From contig NZ_AUGY01000036.1 of NCBI RefSeq assembly GCF_000422905.1, positions 1 through 64,000 on the forward strand: a stretch of 64,000 nucleotides of DNA. Direction: 5' to 3'. How positions within the stretch are numbered: position 1 is the stretch's first letter; the number at the start of each line of letters is the position of its first letter. A program made the position numbers and the translations under genes. Positions 26,305-37,000 of this stretch are shown piece after piece. The stretch is from Paenibacillus alginolyticus DSM 5050 = NBRC 15375. GTDB taxonomy: Bacteria; Bacillota; Bacilli; Paenibacillales; NBRC-103111. Below the pieces are notes generated by a model. The model made no database searches, was not told the origin of the DNA, and worked only from the letters and a program-made list of their open reading frames with translations.

Positions 26305-26406
26305 CGAAGTCGTTTATCCTTGGTTTGACGGAGAAATTTTGGTGTATAGGTTATCCCTAATCTGGAAAAATTAATGCGGATATGTAAATTTGGGGGGGCT
26401 TTTCAG

Positions 26407-28074
26407 GTGAGCAAGACAGACAATCAGTTATCTGTTTTCTCTTTAGGCGGGATCAACGAAATTGGTAAAAATATGTATGTGGTGCAATACGCAGATGATA
26501 TTATTGTCATTGATTGCGGCTCGAAGTTTCCGGATGAAAGCTTGCTCGGAATTGACTTAATCGTTCCGGATATTACCTATTTGCTCGAAAATAGCGATAA
26601 AGTTCGCGCACTGATTATTACGCATGGACATGAAGATCATATCGGGGGCATTCCATATATACGAAGACAATTGAACATGCCTATTTATGCAACTCGACTT
26701 ACGCTAGGGCTAATTGAAGGCAAGTTGAGAGAGTCTGGACTGCTTGCGGATACCCAATTTATTGAGATTGACTCCGATTCGAGCATTGAGCTTGGACAAA
26801 TCACGTCTACCTTTTTCAAAACAAATCATAGTATCCCTGATTGCTTAGGGGTTGTTTTTCGTACACCTGAAGGAACGGTCGTACATACGGGAGATTTCAA
26901 ATTTGATTTGACCCCAGTGGGCAATCAATACCCTGATATTCATAAAATGGCGGATATTGGGAAAAACGGTATTCTACTTCTTTTATCAGAAAGCACGAAT
27001 GCCGAGCGCCCTGGCTACACACCTTCAGAAAGTCTTGTAGGCAAGCATATTGAGGATGCCTTCCATAAAGCGAAGCAAAAAGTGTTCATAGCTACATTTG
27101 CCTCTAATGTTCATAGGCTTCAGCAAGTCGTAGATGCTGCTCAGGCAACGAATCGGAAATTAGCCTTACTAGGACGCAGTATGGTCAATGTTGTGAGAAT
27201 TGCTTCCGAGCTCGGCTATCTAACGGTTCCTGATGGGATGCTGGTGGAAGCGGGAGAAGTCAATCGGATGGCTTCCGATCAGATCGCGATCTTATGCACC
27301 GGTAGTCAGGGGGAACCGATGGCTGCCTTATCGCGATTGTCCCGTTCGAATTATCGTCAGGTAGAAATCATGCGTGGAGACACCGTTATTCTGTCCTCAT
27401 CCCCGATTCCGGGTAATGAACGCAATGTATCGCGGACTGTCGATCATTTATTTAGCCTAGGGGCTGAAGTGATTTATGGTTCGAGCTCAGCTACTGGGAT
27501 GCACGTATCCGGGCACGGGAGCCAAGAGGAGCTGAAGTTAATGCTCACGCTGATGAAGCCGAAGTATTTTATTCCGATTCATGGCGAGTTTAGAATGCTT
27601 CATCAGCACCGTATTTTGGCGGAAGGCGTCGGCGTGGACCCGGCTAACATCTACATTTTGAATAATGGCGATGTCGTGGATATTAAGAATGAAGTGGCAA
27701 CTCAGAGCCGCAAAGTGTACGCGGGGAATACCTTAGTCGATGGATTAGGGGATGTTGGCAATATTGTTCTGCGTGACCGTAAACAACTGGCCGAGGATGG
27801 TATCTTGATCGTGGTCCTCCTGCTTAGTAAAAGTGACGGTAAAATTTTGTCAGGTCCGGATATCATCTCCCGCGGGTTTGTCTATGTTCGAGAGTCGGAA
27901 GACCTGATGGATCAAGCGAATATGCTAGCAACAGAAACGATAAACAGGCTTCAAAGAGAAAACGTGAATCAATGGAATGTGCTTAAAACAAATGTAAAAG
28001 AAGTTCTTGGAAGACTCTTTTATGAAAAGACGGGCAGGAGACCCGTTATTCTCACCATACTCACGGAAATCTAG
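26407..28074 (+). CDS. Ribonuclease J (RnjA-like)
   Basis: A 555-residue metallo-beta-lactamase/beta-CASP RNase that acts in the cytoplasm as endo- and 5'-exonuclease in mRNA decay and rRNA maturation. LGGINEIGKNMY near residue 14 and ITHGHEDHIGGIPY near 74 (HxHxDH zinc motif) are diagnostic. HSIPDCLGV, HTGDFKFD and the beta-CASP stretch ATFASNVHRLQQVVDAA follow, with CTGSQGEPMAALSR near 300 and HGEFRMLHQH near 390. Length matches B. subtilis RnjA. The GTG at 26407 is chosen because the conserved region begins there and a G-rich run precedes it; ATG 26374 would add unconserved residues. Paenibacilli often have more than one RNase J, so this may be a paralogue. Confidence 0.93.
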   Translation: MSKTDNQLSVFSLGGINEIGKNMYVVQYADDIIVIDCGSKFPDESLLGIDLIVPDITYLLENSDKVRALIITHGHEDHIGGIPYIRRQLNMPIYATRLTLGLIEGKLRESGLLADTQFIEIDSDSSIELGQITSTFFKTNHSIPDCLGVVFRTPEGTVVHTGDFKFDLTPVGNQYPDIHKMADIGKNGILLLLSESTNAERPGYTPSESLVGKHIEDAFHKAKQKVFIATFASNVHRLQQVVDAAQATNRKLALLGRSMVNVVRIASELGYLTVPDGMLVEAGEVNRMASDQIAILCTGSQGEPMAALSRLSRSNYRQVEIMRGDTVILSSSPIPGNERNVSRTVDHLFSLGAEVIYGSSSATGMHVSGHGSQEELKLMLTLMKPKYFIPIHGEFRMLHQHRILAEGVGVDPANIYILNNGDVVDIKNEVATQSRKVYAGNTLVDGLGDVGNIVLRDRKQLAEDGILIVVLLLSKSDGKILSGPDIISRGFVYVRESEDLMDQANMLATETINRLQRENVNQWNVLKTNVKEVLGRLFYEKTGRRPVILTILTEI

Positions 28075-28081
28075 CACAAAC

Positions 28082-28120
28082 AAGCGGATCCCTTCGGTTT
28101 GAAGTTGAATCCGCTTTTTG
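28082..28120 (+). terminator. Terminator after the RNase J gene
   Basis: AAGCGGAT (28082-28089) pairs with ATCCGCTT (28109-28116), followed by TTTG, eight bases after the stop. Confidence 0.7.
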
Positions 28121-28138
28121 TTCTAGAGGAGGGACTCA

Positions 28139-29320
28139 ATGATCCATTATTGGCTTGCACTACTCACTATTGCCGTCGCAGTCGCCTACATCGCGGACAA
28201 GATGAAACAACCGTATCCAACTTTACTGGTTATTGCCGGGCTATTGTTGGGGGTCATACCGATTCATGCTTTGGATGAAATCAAAACATATGTCGCATCG
28301 GATCATGTCTTTCAAACAGCAGTCATTCTGATCTTTCTGTCAGCTTTAATAGGGGATGCGGCCCTTAAGCTGCATGTTCAAGAATTAAAAGCGAATAAAC
28401 GACCGATTCTTTTACTCTCATTGTTAGGAACTTTCATTACTTTTGTGCTAGTCGCAGGACTTTGTAACGCTTTGTTAGGCCTTTCTTTGCAAAAGTCCTT
28501 GGTGTTCGGTGCTCTAATGGCTGCGACAGACCCTGTATCGGTGCTAAGTATTTTTAAAGCCATGGGATTAAATGAAAAGCTGTCCACGATTGTTGAAGGC
28601 GAAAGTTTGGCCAATGATGGTGTAGCCGTTGTTTTATTCAAGATTGCAGCAGTTACAACGGTTCTCAGTGCTTCGGGGATCATGGAAGGTGCTGTGGAAT
28701 TCGTGAAAGTTGTCCTCGGCGGCATCATTATCGGTATGGTCGGAGGATTCATTGCCTCGAAAATTACTTCGAAAATCGATAATTATTTGGTTGAAATAGG
28801 ACTTTCCATCGTTCTTTTCTATGGTGTTTTTGAAATGGCAGAGATGTTTCACCTCTCTGGGGTGATTTCCGTCGTATTCGCGGGTCTAATATTGGGGACA
28901 TATGGGAAAAAGATTGGGATGTCCGACCTTACACTCGATAAGATGGACTCCTTCTGGGAAGTGATTGCTTTTATAGCCAATGCGTTAATTTTCCTAATGG
29001 TAGGGCTAGAAATTTCAAATATAAATTTTACGGATAAATGGTTGGAGATTGGCGGGAGCATTCTGATTGTTGTAGCTGCCAGGTTCATTGCTGTCTACGT
29101 TAGTCTGCTTATGGATCGTTCTATCCCTAGTTCGTGGAAGCCTATTATCGCTTGGGGCGGTTTGAAGGGTTCCTTATCCATTGCATTGATCCTGAGTTTG
29201 TCTCCGTCCTTTGAAGGCCGTGACTTATTGCTAGCCATGACCTTCAGCAATGTGGTCTTTTCTCTTCTGATTCAGGGCACTACGGTTAGCAAATTGGTGT
29301 CTAAATTGAAAGTTAGCTAG
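28139..29320 (+). CDS. CPA1-family Na+/H+ antiporter (NhaP/NhaG-like)
   Basis: A 393-residue integral membrane protein with about 12 helices that exchanges Na+ (or K+) for protons. The key transport motif ATDPVSVLSIFKAMGLN near residue 127 and GESLANDGVAVVLFKI near 155 contain the paired aspartates (TDP and ND) of CPA1 exchangers; GGLKGSLSIALILS near 340 is the conserved late helix. GGAGGG precedes ATG 28139 by seven bases. No long C-terminal cytosolic domain is present. The gene stands alone between two terminators. Confidence 0.92.
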   Translation: MIHYWLALLTIAVAVAYIADKMKQPYPTLLVIAGLLLGVIPIHALDEIKTYVASDHVFQTAVILIFLSALIGDAALKLHVQELKANKRPILLLSLLGTFITFVLVAGLCNALLGLSLQKSLVFGALMAATDPVSVLSIFKAMGLNEKLSTIVEGESLANDGVAVVLFKIAAVTTVLSASGIMEGAVEFVKVVLGGIIIGMVGGFIASKITSKIDNYLVEIGLSIVLFYGVFEMAEMFHLSGVISVVFAGLILGTYGKKIGMSDLTLDKMDSFWEVIAFIANALIFLMVGLEISNINFTDKWLEIGGSILIVVAARFIAVYVSLLMDRSIPSSWKPIIAWGGLKGSLSIALILSLSPSFEGRDLLLAMTFSNVVFSLLIQGTTVSKLVSKLKVS

Positions 29321-29390
29321 TGCTGCCCGCTTTGCTAAAGCACGAGCTGCAGCAACGCCAAGGACACGCGGGAGGTATTGTTGCCGGAGA

Positions 29391-29433
29391 AATAAGCGCA
29401 TGCCGCCTAAATGGCGCATGCGCTTATTATTTG
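29391..29433. terminator. Bidirectional terminator
   Basis: A 13-bp stem, AATAAGCGCATGC (29391-29403) with GCATGCGCTTATT (29416-29428), lies between the antiporter gene and the convergent reductase gene; the plus side continues ATTTGTC. Confidence 0.75.
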
Positions 29434-29440
29434 TCAATAT

Positions 29441-30433
29441 CTAGACAGGCAGCAGTAGCACTTTGCCCGAAGTCATATTGGCCGTATACTGCTGGATGGC
29501 ATCAACGGTTTGACTCATCGGGAAGTTTTGGCTAATCTCGGTTTGGATATGTGATCCAATTGATTTTTTCATTGAGCCCTGCAGGGAGAGAAGTTCAAAA
29601 ATAGATTGCGTTTTCACCCAATCGGATGCCCAGAATCCGGCGATACGTTTCCGGCGAAAAACAAGATCATCCGCGTTGATCGTTGTCGTTTTTCCGCCTA
29701 GAAGGCCGTATTGGAAAATGGTAGCGCCATCAGGGAGAGCCGATAGCACGAGGCCCGTTAAGTCGCCTCCTACGGCATCAAAGCACACGGTAGCTCCAAG
29801 CCCATGCGTCTTACGCTTTAAGTCCTCCGCGAAGGTAGCTGAGCTGCTGTTGACGATATGCATTCCGCCTATTTCTCTCAGCAGCAGTTCTTGTTCTTCC
29901 TTGCGAACAACACTAATCACAGGAATACCATGCTCTTGGCCGAGCTTCACAAGAATTCTGCCAAGGGCGCTCGCACCGGCTGTTTGAACGATGGCTTTGG
30001 ATTTATGCTGCTTGGCTATCTTCACCATGGCCATGGCACTTGCCGGATTGACGAAGAAGACAGCACCCTGTTCATCGGACACATGATCTGGCAGCATCAT
30101 GCAGGTCATTGCACTCGCTTTCGTATAGGGTGCCCAGGAGCCGAAAACTTCGGATACGAAGGCGACACGCTTCCCTTTTAACATACGTGCGACAAGGCTG
30201 TTGCCTGTAGCGACAACCGTTCCGCATCCTTCCATGCCGCCAACCGAAGGCAGCTCTCGTTGCATGCCATACTGTCCGTGCAGAAATAATAAGTCGGCGG
30301 GATTAATGGAGGCGGCATGTACTTTAATCAGCACCTCACCGCTGTTTATGTCAGGAATGGCAGTCTCGCCAAATTCAATCCCTGAGATCCCTCCATACTC
30401 CTTGATCATAACGGCATTCATTATCTTCGTCAT
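29441..30433 (-). CDS. Zinc-independent MDR-family quinone oxidoreductase-like protein
   Basis: A 330-residue medium-chain dehydrogenase/reductase. AASINPADLLFLHGQYG near residue 41, GMEGCGTVVATG near 65 and the nucleotide-binding stretch VQTAGASALGRILVKLGQEHGIPVI near 148 are typical of NADPH:quinone reductases and related enoyl reductases. The structural zinc cysteine cluster of classical alcohol dehydrogenases is missing. It likely reduces a quinone or reactive carbonyl in the cytoplasm. AAGGTGGG lies nine bases before the ATG. It is monocistronic and its substrate is unknown. Confidence 0.88.
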   Translation of the reverse strand: MTKIMNAVMIKEYGGISGIEFGETAIPDINSGEVLIKVHAASINPADLLFLHGQYGMQRELPSVGGMEGCGTVVATGNSLVARMLKGKRVAFVSEVFGSWAPYTKASAMTCMMLPDHVSDEQGAVFFVNPASAMAMVKIAKQHKSKAIVQTAGASALGRILVKLGQEHGIPVISVVRKEEQELLLREIGGMHIVNSSSATFAEDLKRKTHGLGATVCFDAVGGDLTGLVLSALPDGATIFQYGLLGGKTTTINADDLVFRRKRIAGFWASDWVKTQSIFELLSLQGSMKKSIGSHIQTEISQNFPMSQTVDAIQQYTANMTSGKVLLLPV

Positions 30434-30510
30434 GCGAGTAAACCCACCTTATCTATTTGCGTATAATGTTCTCTAATGATTATATATGACTGCTGCAAAA
30501 GTGGGAATAT

Positions 30511-31341
30511 TTACAACTGCCTGATAAATCCATGAGCGATATTGAGATCCGATGGCATGAATTTGGTTGCGCCCGATTTGATCAAGCCAGCAAGAACGAC
30601 ACAATTAGAGGCAATGGCCCCGCGCATCCATTTGGGATCGAAGGGAGAGTTAGCTTCTAGGGTTTGGAGGTCCTGAGCTGCCAATTGTCTGGTTAGTAAA
30701 GTGAAATCACTTCTATGGCAATACAGATCATCCTCAAGCTCGATCTGAAAATGACGCAAATACGTTTTCTCACCGCCCGTATAAGCAAACTGCTCTAAGG
30801 AAGCCGGCAATCGGCAGGAAAGCCATTTGATACAAGTGGCAATCTGTCTTTGTTCTGGAGGTCCAAGCAAGTTGAATTGTTGGTTAAGATCCGAAATGCC
30901 GAAGGGAATCAGATAAGGAGCTTCGCTTTCACTTGTGATAACCTGGATGCTGCCTCCCCCGGCATTGATGACATCAAGGTCACTGGGGATATCCGATTCG
31001 GCTATCGCTTTCTTCAGCAAGTCAGCTTCTTCTTTCTGGCTAATGGTTCTGTAAGCAATCCTCAAATTCCTACAAACTTCCTGCATATGTTCGGACAAAA
31101 GAGGTGATCTTCGCATCGCTTCTGTACCAATAGCTTCGATGTCTCCTTGGCCAAGGCCTTCGATAAAGGAGCCCTGCGTAGAAAGCAAAGACTTTAAAGT
31201 ACCTTCAATAGACGGCAGGTCCACCCCGCTCTCCAGAAGCTCCCAGGTTAGAACATCCACTTGCTCAATATGATCATTTGATTTCCTGAACACTTTGGCA
31301 CTATGACTTCCTAAATCCAAAATTAATTTATTACTGTGCAT
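30511..31341 (-). CDS. Ppx/GppA-like phosphatase (single ASKHA-domain form)
   Basis: A 276-residue protein of the exopolyphosphatase/guanosine pentaphosphatase family. LILDLGSHSAKVFR at residue 6 is the first phosphate loop, AIGTEAMRRSP near 68 the GTxAxR motif, KEEADLL near 102 the catalytic glutamate region and INAGGGSIQVITSE near 125 the second phosphate loop. Classic Ppx/GppA enzymes are about 500 residues with a C-terminal HD-like domain; this one has only the ASKHA core, as do many short Firmicutes members. The enzyme may act on polyphosphate or (p)ppGpp; activity is inferred. Confidence 0.8.
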   Translation of the reverse strand: MHSNKLILDLGSHSAKVFRKSNDHIEQVDVLTWELLESGVDLPSIEGTLKSLLSTQGSFIEGLGQGDIEAIGTEAMRRSPLLSEHMQEVCRNLRIAYRTISQKEEADLLKKAIAESDIPSDLDVINAGGGSIQVITSESEAPYLIPFGISDLNQQFNLLGPPEQRQIATCIKWLSCRLPASLEQFAYTGGEKTYLRHFQIELEDDLYCHRSDFTLLTRQLAAQDLQTLEANSPFDPKWMRGAIASNCVVLAGLIKSGATKFMPSDLNIAHGFIRQL

Positions 31342-31538
31342 AAGATCTCACCCATTTGTTCCATAGTTTGGTTATCCCCTAGCGTGGTCTCAGAAGTCCA
31401 ATACTAAAGGATCAATGATTTCTATGTCAACCAATTTTTGCTAAAAATTAGTAAAAGTTTGTATAAAGATCTAGTTTCAACAAATTGCATTGTTTTACGA
31501 CACAGCGGGAATGAAATTAGAGGGGGTAGGGGGAATAG

Positions 31539-31637
31539 ATGCAAGGATTGCTGTTTACATTGGATTTTTTGAAGAGGTTGTTTGTGAAGGTTGAGGCGAA
31601 GCAAGATGAAGCCAGAATGAATACTTTTGTGTACTAA
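31539..31637 (+). CDS. Possible small peptide, 32 residues
   Basis: A short frame beginning MQGLLFTLDFLKRLFVKVEA, amphipathic and basic, preceded by AGGGGG six bases before the ATG. It lies alone in a 440-base gap between the Ppx-like gene and the OmpR-like regulator. There is no further support; comparative conservation would decide whether it is real. Confidence 0.25.
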   Translation: MQGLLFTLDFLKRLFVKVEAKQDEARMNTFVY

Positions 31638-31680
31638 GAGGTGTCCTAAATCGGATGCCATCCTCACCCTATCAACGACA

Positions 31681-31706
31681 AATAAGAGCCTCTAAGGGCT
31701 CTTATT
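31681..31706 (-). terminator. Hairpin downstream of the OmpR-like regulator gene
   Basis: A perfect 10-bp stem AATAAGAGCC/GGCTCTTATT. On the minus strand it is followed by TTGTCG, a weak U-tract, 75 bases past the regulator stop. Confidence 0.5.
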
Positions 31707-31781
31707 CCGCGCCATTAACCACTTTCTGCGCAAATAGAAGCTCCAAAAGGCGCTTATTTCTCCTTTAGGAACATCCCATCG

Positions 31782-32486
31782 TCACATGACAAATTTATAG
31801 CCTACGCCCCACACGGTTTTTATGTATTTCGGTTCTTTGGGATTAACTTCAATTTTTCTGCGCAAATTCGTAATATGAACGTCAATGGCACGGTCGTTTA
31901 TGTAGGAATCGAAACCACGTAAGGCATTTATGAGATCTTCTCGGCGGTAAACACGTTCGGGGTGCTCGTACAGCAGCCGGATAAGCTCGAATTCGGAGAA
32001 CGTCATTTCGATGGACTCGCCTCGAACATAGAGCGTTCTTTTTTCCAAATTAATGTTTAAATCCGTGGCTGGTACGGTAACTTCATGATCGGCCTGAAGT
32101 TTTGGCGTCTCTGTAGGGTGTCCCAGTTTGAAACGACGTAAAAGGGCTTGTATTCTGGCTTTCATCTCATGCATGCTGAATGGTTTGACTAAGTAATCGT
32201 CAGCACCTACAGTGAATGCTTCGATCTTTTCGCTCACTCTGGAGTTAGATGAAATGATAATAATGGGCACAGGCGTTATGTTCCGTAGGGAAGTACACAG
32301 CTCAATTCCTTCAAAGTCAGGAAGATTAAGATCGAGAAGAATGAGATCCGGTTCGAATTCATGCAAGGCTGCAAGGCCTTCCTGACCGTTGTGGGACCTT
32401 AGGACTAGGAAGTCTTCCTCCTTCAGATACATACAAATCATTTCACCGATAATATCATCGTCCTCAATTAGTAGAACTCTGTCCAT
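31782..32486 (-). CDS. OmpR/PhoB-type response regulator (orphan)
   Basis: A 234-residue regulator with a receiver domain (about 1-118). It shows LIEDDDIIGEMI, phospho-acceptor aspartate in LILLDLNLPDFEG and the switch VGADDYLVKPFS. A winged-helix DNA-binding domain (about 135-232) has EMTFSEFELIRLLYEH, DVHITNLRRKIEVNP and a VWGVGYKF C-terminus. No histidine kinase is adjacent on the same strand. The divergent REC-EAL and hybrid kinase genes begin 270 bases away, so a functional link is possible but not shown. Confidence 0.93.
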   Translation of the reverse strand: MDRVLLIEDDDIIGEMICMYLKEEDFLVLRSHNGQEGLAALHEFEPDLILLDLNLPDFEGIELCTSLRNITPVPIIIISSNSRVSEKIEAFTVGADDYLVKPFSMHEMKARIQALLRRFKLGHPTETPKLQADHEVTVPATDLNINLEKRTLYVRGESIEMTFSEFELIRLLYEHPERVYRREDLINALRGFDSYINDRAIDVHITNLRRKIEVNPKEPKYIKTVWGVGYKFVM

Positions 32487-32758
32487 TAGAAACTCCCCCT
32501 AACTAAGCTAAATTTTCCAATTCAAAAATTCGTGAAATGAACAGAGGGAATGCACACGCTAACACTTTACTCATTAATTCTATTATACGGTGTCGAAATT
32601 TAAGAGTAAACCGCTATCATTGACATTTTAAGAGAAATTGTTAGTAAATTATTAGCGAAATTAAAAGGGGGAATTCATACCATCTATGCAAGTAACCTAA
32701 TAAGTGGAAAGTATAATAGAGATAATGCGTATTTTATTGCTTGTAAGGGTGGAGGGAA

Positions 32759-34042
32759 ATGGGTCTTTTGGACGGGTATGGTGTTCTAGTTGTAAGTGAT
32801 TCAAGTGAATTAAGATCAGTAGTAGGAGCCTTAATCGAGAAAGATACACAATTCGTAATGACAGGTATGGCGAAGCACGGAAATACTGTCCTTGATTGCA
32901 TCTTGGCTAGTAAACCGGATTTGGTCATCATTGATTTAGATATGGCTAACTCAGATGGACTAATGGCACTTCATCTTATTATGAATCATAGTCCTATTCC
33001 TGTCGTAGTACTTAGTACGCATACACCCGAAGGTTCTATGAAGACCATTCAAGCGATGCGCTTAGGTGCGGCAGATTATTTTCATAAAGAAATGTTAACC
33101 CAGGAATTGACGAATAAAATTGTGACCTCTTATTTTCTAGAACGATGCAAAATGGCTATTCAAAACGGGATTCAAGGCATCTATGACTCTCACTTTTTTT
33201 CAACAGGAATTGCAGAAACCGTGCTTTCTGCCCCCCAGCCACATAGACAAGATCAGTTCCAAAGGCGGATGGATATCGAGTTTCACTTGCGAAGAGCGAT
33301 TAACAATCAGGAATTCCATCTTGTTTATCAACCAGTGGTTGATGTATATACGAATCGAATTGTAGGACTTGAGAGCCTGATTCGTTGGCATAATCCTACT
33401 TTGGGTCATGTGCCTCCATCTGATTTTATCCCTATAGCCGAGGAAAGCGGTCTTATTCATGAAATTGGAGAATGGGTGCTGAAGGAAGCCTGCATGCAGA
33501 ACAAGCGGTGGCAGGAGGCGGGCCTTTCCAAGGTGTTTGTTGCAGTTAATCTGTCCAGGCGACAGTTCAACGATAGCCGACTTAGCCGGATGATTCAGAC
33601 TATTTTGGAGAAAACAGGCTTACAGCCCAAGTACTTAGAACTCGAAATTACCGAAAGTATGAGTATGCAGGTTGAACTGGCCGCAGATGCGCTTCGTCAG
33701 CTGAAGAAGCTGGGTGTTCGCGTCGCGATGGATGATTTTGGAACAGGGTATAGCTCACTCGGGTATCTCAGAGATTTTCCCATTGATAAATTGAAAATTG
33801 ACCAATCCTTTATTAAGGGATTGATACATAAACAAGTGAATGCGGTAATCGTAAACACGATGGTTACGATGGCTAGAAATTTGAATCTTCTCGTTGTAGC
33901 GGAAGGTGTGGAGACAGAGGAGGAGCTTCAAGTACTGCGGGAGTGCGGCTGCAGGCTGGTCCAAGGCTATTATTTCAGCCAGCCGGTCAAGGCGAAGCGT
34001 ATAGAGGAAATGCTGCATCTAGAAACCAAACAAACAGGATAG
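32759..34042 (+). CDS. REC-EAL cyclic-di-GMP phosphodiesterase
   Basis: A 427-residue soluble protein: an N-terminal receiver domain (about 8-125) with IIDLDMANSDG holding the phospho-acceptor aspartate, then an EAL domain (about 180-420). The EAL signature reads ESLIRW (E conserved, A replaced by S). Metal and catalytic residues elsewhere look intact: VNLSRRQF, LEITESMSM, AMDDFGTGYSSL, KIDQSFIKG and VAEGVET. It should degrade c-di-GMP under control of phosphorylation. A TATAAT-like GTATAATAG lies about 45 bases before the start. The hybrid kinase with Hpt encoded 35 bases downstream is the obvious phosphodonor candidate. Confidence 0.9.
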   Translation: MGLLDGYGVLVVSDSSELRSVVGALIEKDTQFVMTGMAKHGNTVLDCILASKPDLVIIDLDMANSDGLMALHLIMNHSPIPVVVLSTHTPEGSMKTIQAMRLGAADYFHKEMLTQELTNKIVTSYFLERCKMAIQNGIQGIYDSHFFSTGIAETVLSAPQPHRQDQFQRRMDIEFHLRRAINNQEFHLVYQPVVDVYTNRIVGLESLIRWHNPTLGHVPPSDFIPIAEESGLIHEIGEWVLKEACMQNKRWQEAGLSKVFVAVNLSRRQFNDSRLSRMIQTILEKTGLQPKYLELEITESMSMQVELAADALRQLKKLGVRVAMDDFGTGYSSLGYLRDFPIDKLKIDQSFIKGLIHKQVNAVIVNTMVTMARNLNLLVVAEGVETEEELQVLRECGCRLVQGYYFSQPVKAKRIEEMLHLETKQTG

Positions 34043-34077
34043 CGTGATTATCCTACATTCTAAGTCGATATAGGCTG

Positions 34078-37000
34078 GTGATTACTCTGCTTGACGCTTT
34101 GATTACCAATTTTGCTATTATAACGATTTTTGTATTATTCGTGGAACAGCTTTCCAGAACGATGAAACTGAATCAGAAGCCTGCTTGGCTCTATAAGGTT
34201 TTCATTGGGCTTTCCTATGGAATGTTAGTTTTTGTCCTCTTACACTTCAGTGTCAACGTTGATGATCACGTTAGTATTAACTTTCGCGGAGTAGCCTTAC
34301 TGCTTTCAATTTATCTAGGAGGATTCATCTCCTTAAGTATTACATTCGTATGCTTATGGATAGGGCGCTACATCTTTGAAGGTAACATAGAAATACCGCA
34401 GCTGATATTTGGAGTGATAGCTGTCATGGGGATTAGTATTATATTTGCAAAAACGCGTTCATATTGGCTTAAATGGTTATTTGGAGGAGTCATTTTCTAC
34501 CCGTCCTATTATACGATGCTATGGTTTGTTTATCGAACACCGTTTGATATCTTTTACAGATATATTATCATTCAGCTTGTTTGTTTGTTTCTTGTTGCTT
34601 GTTTTCTGCGATATTTAGTCCGTGCTCGTGAGTATAAACAGCAGATCTATCAAGTGGAACAGGAACTAATCGATATGCTGCGCTTTCAGGCAGGCTTTAC
34701 GTTTAAATTCCATAAACACCGGGATCAATACGTTTACATCCTATTTGAAGGACAGCTGGTCTATCATCTTGGTCTGAGACCTAGTCAATTCATCGGCAAA
34801 AAATTGGACGAAATCCATGTATTAAGTGAAGAGTTTAAACAATTCGTAAAGCAGCATTATGATAAAGCTTGGCAGGGTGAACGAGTCTCGTATGAATACG
34901 ATAGCAGTGGTTCCACGATCCTTGTTAATCTACAACCCATTTATAAGTATGGTTCCGTCAATGAAGTGATTGGATCTGCCGTGGACGTGACCGAACATCG
35001 TGCAGCGCAGAGCAAAGCGAGAGTCAGAGATGAGCAATATCGGACGTTAGTGGAAAATTCGGAGGACTTTATTTTCAGATTTCGCCTGGACGGAAGCATC
35101 TCCTCTACGAACTACAAAATGTATCAGACCTTTCAGCTAGAGTATGAGCAAGTAAGGGGACAGCAATTAACGGATCTGGTCCAAATGGATGAACCCGAGA
35201 AGTGGGAGCGGATATTCGAACAAACGATTGAGAAGGGGAAAACGCAGCAATTTGCGATTAACTTCCTGCTTCCGGATGGCAATCAACATGCGTATAACGT
35301 CACCTTGTCCCCTTTATACAATGAGGATAAAACAGAGATCACCGGCGTCACCGGTACGGTACATGATATAACCGACTTGAAGAAGCGGGAAGAAGCAGAT
35401 GAGTCGAACAGGGCGAAGAGTAAGTTTCTAGCTAGGATGAGTCATGAAATACGCACACCCTTGAATGGTATTATTGGACTTTCATTACTTTTACAACGGA
35501 CAGAATTGACGGCGATTCAGAAGGACTATTTGGAAAAAATTGATTGTTCCTCGAATGTCTTGCTTGCAACGATTAACGATATTCTTGATTTTTCGAAGAT
35601 AGAGGCAGGTAAAATGACCTTAGAGATGGTGGATTTCTCACTAGAACTATCGCTTCAAAAGGTTGCCGATCTGGTCAGCGTTTCTATAGGCAAGAAGCGA
35701 ATCGAGATTATGCTGGATACACCAGCAGATTTACCGGATATCGTTAGCGGGGATTCCTTTCGTCTAGAACAAGTACTGATTAATTTATCTAATAATGCGA
35801 TTAAATTTACCAAGCAAGGCTATATCCGATTGAAAGTTCGGGTCGAGAAATATGTAGACGAAGGGGTCGTTGTTTCATTTACGATGGAAGACTCTGGAAT
35901 TGGCATTTCTAAGGAGCAGCTATCGCAGCTGTTCTTACCGTTCTCGCAAGCAGATACATCCATAAGCCGCAGGTATGGTGGTACCGGGTTAGGACTTGTC
36001 ATATGCCAGCATTTGGTGCAGTCTATGGGGGGCGTTTTGCAGGTGGATACGGTCCTTGGGGAAGGCAGCCGCTTTTATTTTAGCCTGATGTTTGGCACAA
36101 AAGGGTACGCAAGGGAAGAGGCGAAGCGCCTGAACAAGCTTGTTGGGCTGCCGCAGGGGAATAACCGTGTTCTCGTAGCTGAGGATCATCCAGTTGTAGC
36201 GCAGCATATATCGGAGCTTCTTGGTTCCTTTCAATATCATGTGGATACGGTTACATCTTCATCTGATTTATTTGCTTCTTTGGAACATAAGAGCGCGGAC
36301 AAGCCTGCAAATGACTATATATTCTTGGATATGCAAATGGATCAAATGCAGCATCCCGCCACTTGGCGCCATGTCTTAGATTCGATAGATCGCTCGCAGA
36401 CGAGAGTGATTGCGTTTACAACACTTGAAGGCAGGGAGGAAATGTCCGAATTGCCCTCGGAGCTGAAAGCGGATGCAGTTATTGTTAAGCCTGTCAGCAG
36501 GCTGACCTTGCGGAAAAGTTTGCAAGCTTTAAATCAACGTAGACTGGAAGCATCTCAAACTTCTGCAAACAATTCCATTGAAGTAAGCAACTCGTCGTCC
36601 ATGCCCAAAGGTAGTATTTTAGTTGCAGAGGATAATGAAATTAATCAATTGGTGATTATTGGCCTTCTTGAACAATTGGGTTACCAAGCGGTTATCGCGC
36701 AGAATGGCTATGAAGTCCTGGAGCTTGTTGATCAGCAGGAATGGAAGCTTATTCTAATGGATATTCATATGCCTGAGATGGATGGCTATGAGGCCACACA
36801 TCGGCTGAGGAAGCTTAAACTGATGAATAAGATCCCGATCATTGCCCTAACAGCAGATGTCATGATGCAGGACCGTCTGGAAATTCTTAAACTTGGGCTG
36901 AATGACATCCTGATTAAACCAGTAGATGATAAGCAGCTTTCCGATATGCTGGAGAAGTGGCTAAATCCGAGTTGGTTATTTGAAATCGAGGGTGTAGACA

